A stretch of 64,000 nucleotides of DNA, from the NCBI RefSeq assembly GCF_030378165.1, contig NZ_CP119766.1, positions 4,278,001 through 4,342,000 of the forward strand. The letters are read 5' to 3'. Below are positions 61,068 through 64,000 of the stretch, one piece after another; within the stretch, counting starts at the first letter, position 1; the number at the start of each line of letters is the position of its first letter. A program made the translations under genes and the position numbers. This stretch comes from Flavobacterium panacagri (lineage in GTDB: Bacteria > Bacteroidota > Bacteroidia > Flavobacteriales > Flavobacteriaceae). The notes under the pieces are model-generated. The model was not told the origin of the DNA, ran no database searches, and worked only from the letters and a program-made list of their open reading frames with translations.

Positions 61068-63170
61068 TTAATATTTCCAAACTAATACATCAGAAGTTTT
61101 TACAGCGTTGTTTCCGAAAATTGCCTTGGCATTTTTTGGTAAATTGATTTCGTAGATTTTATCAGAATAATTGACTGCAATGCCAAAACCGTCACGATAT
61201 TCTACCATTACACCTTCAGGATAATCTTCTATTGCTACATTCTGCTTTTGATATAGTTTTCGCAATACTTGTTTTTCTAGTTCTCCATTTTTAGAATCTA
61301 CGCCAATGTAAGTTACCGTTCCTTTACCTAAACTTCTAGAAATAACAGCTGGTTTTCCAGCATAAAACTCACTTCCATAAGTTGCCCAAACCTCCGTTTC
61401 TTTATTCGGTTTTAATAAATCGCCCCAGCTAGTCCATGCAAATTCCTGATTATTGAACTTTATTACTCCCGGAGATTGTGGCATTAATAAATCATACGAT
61501 TCTATTTCAGAACCTATTAAGCTCCACATCGGTTCGTAAAACTTAGCTTCCCAAAGATGTCCCAAACGATTTTGTATTCCAGATCGGCAGCTCAACACCA
61601 AGTTTCCACCATTTTTAGCGTACAAAGTCAATTTGTCAATCATTTTTTGGTCAATCATCTGATAAGCAGGAACAATCAAGAAAGGATACTTAGAAAAATC
61701 CGTCAAATCCCTCACAAAATCAACGGGTGCACCAAAAGATTTAGTGGCTTTATAATATTTCAGAAAATGTCCAATGGTGTTCCATTCCTTGGTTTGTTTG
61801 TTTAAGTCGATTCCCATCACATTATCCCCATTAAACAAAATTCCCGTTTTGCGTTTCAAATAATAATCTGGCAATGCTGCTTTAGCATCATACATTTTGC
61901 GCAGCGTATTTATCTCTTTAATAAATTGATTGAACTCTAAACCACCAGGAGTTGGTGTTACTCCGTCTGTACCAACAATCCCGTAATGATATTGCTCATA
62001 ACCGTACAATGGCGCGCGAAAACGATACGTACAGGCAAATTTACTGCCACCTGCAAAAACATGCCACAGCCACATACGTACAGTTCCCGGCATTGGCTGC
62101 GGATTTATACTTCCCCAGTTGACTTGTCCCGGCTGTAATTCCATACAACCGTACATTCCTTTTAAAGGACGAAAAAAATCATTTGACATTCCGATACTGG
62201 AATAATCTCCCAAACGATACCCTTGCGAACCGATTCCTAAACTTCCCCCGTAAACCAAATAACGCGTGTAACAATCAAAATCCAGCTCTTTACTCATTCC
62301 TACAAAACTTTCATTGTAATTGGATCTGTAGTTAGAAGTGATCCATTGGTCTTTGCTTACATATTTTCGAATTGTAATGGCCTGCGAATCCAGAAAAGTG
62401 GCTGTTTCTTCATCTGCAAATCGATAATGATCCAATTGCGAATGTAAATTCATTCCCCATTCTTTATGAAGCGGAATGTTAATTTGTTCAAAATCAGTGT
62501 AAGTGCCACTCCAAAAATTATTTCCCCAAGCAACATTTAAGGCGTCAATCGATTTGTATTTGTTTTTTAGCCAATTTCGATAACGATGCTGTGCATCGGC
62601 TCCATAATCCAGAAAACGGGCAGGTTCATTATCGACCTGCCAGCCCATAATATTTTTATTATTTCCATATCTTTTTGCCAATTCTTCAATCATTTTTAAA
62701 GAATAGCTTCTGTAATAATTACTTGAAAATGAAGCATGTTGTCTCGAACCATGATCTGTTTTAGTGCCATCTTCATAAGTTGCCAATATATCCGGATGTT
62801 TTCTAACCAGCCACACAGGCGGTGTAGCGGTCGAGGTGCACATTACAATTTTGAGTTTATATTTAGCTGCAATTTCTACCGCTTTATCCAACCATTTAAA
62901 ATCATAAACGCCTTCCTGAGGTTCTAACTGCGCCCAGGCAAATTCTCCAAAATGAGTAAATTCAAAACCCATTTCTGAAATCTTTTTCAAATCACGATCC
63001 CATTGGCTTTGATCCCAATGTTCAGGATAATAATAGACTCCAACAGTGGTTAAATCTTTCTTTGGGAAAAATTTGTCAAATTTCTGAGCTGCAACATTTA
63101 AACTGATCCCTATTCCAAATAGTCCCAGTAAAAATCCTTTGAGAAAGTGTTTTTTTGATTTTAAATGCAT
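61068..63170 (-). CDS. GH42 beta-galactosidase
   Basis: This 700-residue secreted enzyme has a signal peptide to about 29 (NVAAQ). GH42 TIM barrel: VGVYYYPEHWDQSQWDRDL (43-61) at the start, acid/base E182 in GWQVDNEPA and nucleophile E344 in GCMELQPGQVNW. A trimerisation-type domain (about 430-630) and a small C-terminal beta domain complete the family layout. GH42 releases terminal beta-galactose, including from galacto- and arabinogalacto-oligosaccharides. Being exported is less usual for GH42 and fits periplasmic trimming. It starts 5 bp after the DUF5695-like gene. Confidence 0.9.
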   Translation of the reverse strand: MHLKSKKHFLKGFLLGLFGIGISLNVAAQKFDKFFPKKDLTTVGVYYYPEHWDQSQWDRDLKKISEMGFEFTHFGEFAWAQLEPQEGVYDFKWLDKAVEIAAKYKLKIVMCTSTATPPVWLVRKHPDILATYEDGTKTDHGSRQHASFSSNYYRSYSLKMIEELAKRYGNNKNIMGWQVDNEPARFLDYGADAQHRYRNWLKNKYKSIDALNVAWGNNFWSGTYTDFEQINIPLHKEWGMNLHSQLDHYRFADEETATFLDSQAITIRKYVSKDQWITSNYRSNYNESFVGMSKELDFDCYTRYLVYGGSLGIGSQGYRLGDYSSIGMSNDFFRPLKGMYGCMELQPGQVNWGSINPQPMPGTVRMWLWHVFAGGSKFACTYRFRAPLYGYEQYHYGIVGTDGVTPTPGGLEFNQFIKEINTLRKMYDAKAALPDYYLKRKTGILFNGDNVMGIDLNKQTKEWNTIGHFLKYYKATKSFGAPVDFVRDLTDFSKYPFLIVPAYQMIDQKMIDKLTLYAKNGGNLVLSCRSGIQNRLGHLWEAKFYEPMWSLIGSEIESYDLLMPQSPGVIKFNNQEFAWTSWGDLLKPNKETEVWATYGSEFYAGKPAVISRSLGKGTVTYIGVDSKNGELEKQVLRKLYQKQNVAIEDYPEGVMVEYRDGFGIAVNYSDKIYEINLPKNAKAIFGNNAVKTSDVLVWKY

Positions 63171-63175
63171 TTATA

Positions 63176-64000
63176 TTATAATTTAATTTTAGTCGCTTTA
63201 TTGGTCAACGGTATTTCATACGCCCCTCTCACTTTTGGATAAGAAAGCTTTATATCTTTATCGATTCTTAAATAAGCATTTGGAGTGAATTCGTTTTTAC
63301 TGCTCAAAGTAATTTCAACTTCCTCTGTTTTTGTATTATAAGTAATGGTATCAAAAGTTCCTGCATCTAATGTTAACCACAATTGTTTTGGTGCAAAGAA
63401 TACTTTAGATTTTGCAGCTGTAGTTAATTTTACGCTTACTAAATCGCCTTTTACAGTAACATTACCACCAAAAGCCAGCCAGCCTAAATCAGCATCTTTT
63501 GTAATGTAAGTTGCTGTATTTACTGCATAACCATAAAAACCGGAACCGTAATCTCCTGACAAATAATCAATTCTTAACTCTGTTGGATAAGAGTGAAAAG
63601 CGGCAGAACCAAATCCGTCTTCGGTAATATTTGAAATTCCGCCTAGAAGACCGCCGTAACCTACTTTCAATAAATACAAATCATCCGATTTTTTTCTGTA
63701 TTGTCTCAAAACTGGAATTGCATTTAAAGAAGATCCATAATGATGAATCTGGCGTTCTACTCTAGATAATTTTCCTCCGTATAAGAAATCCCAATATCTA
63801 CGTGCATTACCATTATACGCCCAGTGAGGCATTGTTGGCATGTAAGCTAAAATTGCGTTTAAAGTTACATCAGCTTTTTCATCATAACCAAAATAATCCG
63901 ACCAGATATATACTTCTTCCTGACCAGTAGAATCCCAAGGCATTTCGCTTCCAAAAGGATAATCCAATGCTTTCCAATGATTGGCTCTTTCTTTCATTTT
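63176..64000 (-). CDS. DUF5695-like secreted glycosidase-associated protein (5' part beyond window)
   Basis: Only the C-terminal 274 residues are visible; the frame is open to the right edge, so the ATG at 63997 is internal. Recognisable blocks are DSTGQEEVYIWSDYFGYDEK, MPHWAYNGNARRYWDFLYGGK, ERQIHHYGSSLNA and SAAFHSYPTELRIDYLSGDYG. This pattern matches my memory of DUF5695 proteins, large carbohydrate-active-type proteins of Bacteroidota glycan loci. The visible part looks like an (alpha/alpha) barrel end plus a beta tail. It is the first known gene of the GH42-GH43-GH97-HExxH operon. Catalytic function cannot be assigned from the fragment. Confidence 0.7.
   Translation of the reverse strand, partial: KMKERANHWKALDYPFGSEMPWDSTGQEEVYIWSDYFGYDEKADVTLNAILAYMPTMPHWAYNGNARRYWDFLYGGKLSRVERQIHHYGSSLNAIPVLRQYRKKSDDLYLLKVGYGGLLGGISNITEDGFGSAAFHSYPTELRIDYLSGDYGSGFYGYAVNTATYITKDADLGWLAFGGNVTVKGDLVSVKLTTAAKSKVFFAPKQLWLTLDAGTFDTITYNTKTEEVEITLSSKNEFTPNAYLRIDKDIKLSYPKVRGAYEIPLTNKATKIKL

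Noticed and set aside
1..64000. Search for tRNA, rRNA, phage, transposase and defence genes
   Set aside because: None recognised on either strand by reading; short tRNAs could in principle be missed by eye.

Overview
The window looks like chromosomal DNA of a Flavobacterium-type member of the Bacteroidota. The evidence is AT-rich DNA, a SusC/SusD pair, lipoproteins with a short lipobox, one protein with a type IX secretion sorting domain, promoters of the Bacteroidota type (TAnnTTTG -7 element) and several families of short intergenic palindromes of the GCCACGAATT type. No tRNA, rRNA, CRISPR array, transposase or prophage gene was seen. LAYOUT. (1) 1-11.4 kb is an alginate utilisation locus. 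It has a hexuronate MFS transporter (cut by the left edge), two PL7 lyases (one a lipoprotein with a CBM32-like domain), a PL17 exo-lyase, a KdgF-like cupin and a two-domain PL6 lyase, followed by KDG kinase and KDPG aldolase. Four promoters carry TTGGnnnnCCAA palindromes, three of them clearly as arrays with a 13-bp period touching or just downstream of the -7 element, so one repressor (FadR/GntR-like by operator type, not encoded here) probably controls the set. The DEH reductase step is not in the window. (2) 11.6-13.4 kb is an MscS-type channel, preceded by a nested three-stem palindrome. (3) 13.9-20.7 kb is a HmuR/HmuY-like haem uptake operon: a TonB-dependent receptor, two HmuY-type lipoproteins and three further lipoproteins. 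(4) 20.8-25.3 kb is a small lipoprotein, then a stress-type cluster (GNAT, carboxylesterase, cupin, VOC ring-cleaving dioxygenase, divergent GAPDH) in which two promoters share a 14-bp palindrome 37 bp ahead of identical -7 elements. (5) 25.7-28 kb is a secreted beta-helix protein and a metallo-beta-lactamase-fold protein that has lost its metal ligands. (6) 28.2-55.2 kb is a large protein/peptide utilisation island: SusC/SusD, an M61 peptidase, an amino-acid permease, a D-hydroxyproline-type FAD dehydrogenase, a DUF885 peptidase, two S9 peptidases, 4-hydroxyproline epimerase, alpha-ketoglutarate semialdehyde dehydrogenase, a DapA-family deaminase, an AraC regulator, an M1 peptidase, an Xaa-Pro aminopeptidase and a large secreted HExxH protein. 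(7) 55.6-64 kb is a convergent five-gene operon: DUF5695-like protein (cut by the right edge), GH42, GH43-CBM32-LamG, GH97 and a second secreted HExxH protein. HOW IT WORKS TOGETHER. Region 6 encodes all four enzymatic steps from trans-4-hydroxy-L-proline to alpha-ketoglutarate next to proline-type exopeptidases and a SusCD importer. Region 7 adds enzymes of the kind that remove galactose and arabinose. The most interesting reading is that regions 6 and 7 together form a locus for hydroxyproline-rich glycoproteins (arabinogalactan proteins or extensins of plants and algae), taking apart both glycan and Hyp/Pro-rich backbone; glycosylated collagen is the main alternative. This combined role is inference; the individual enzyme families are read from sequence motifs.
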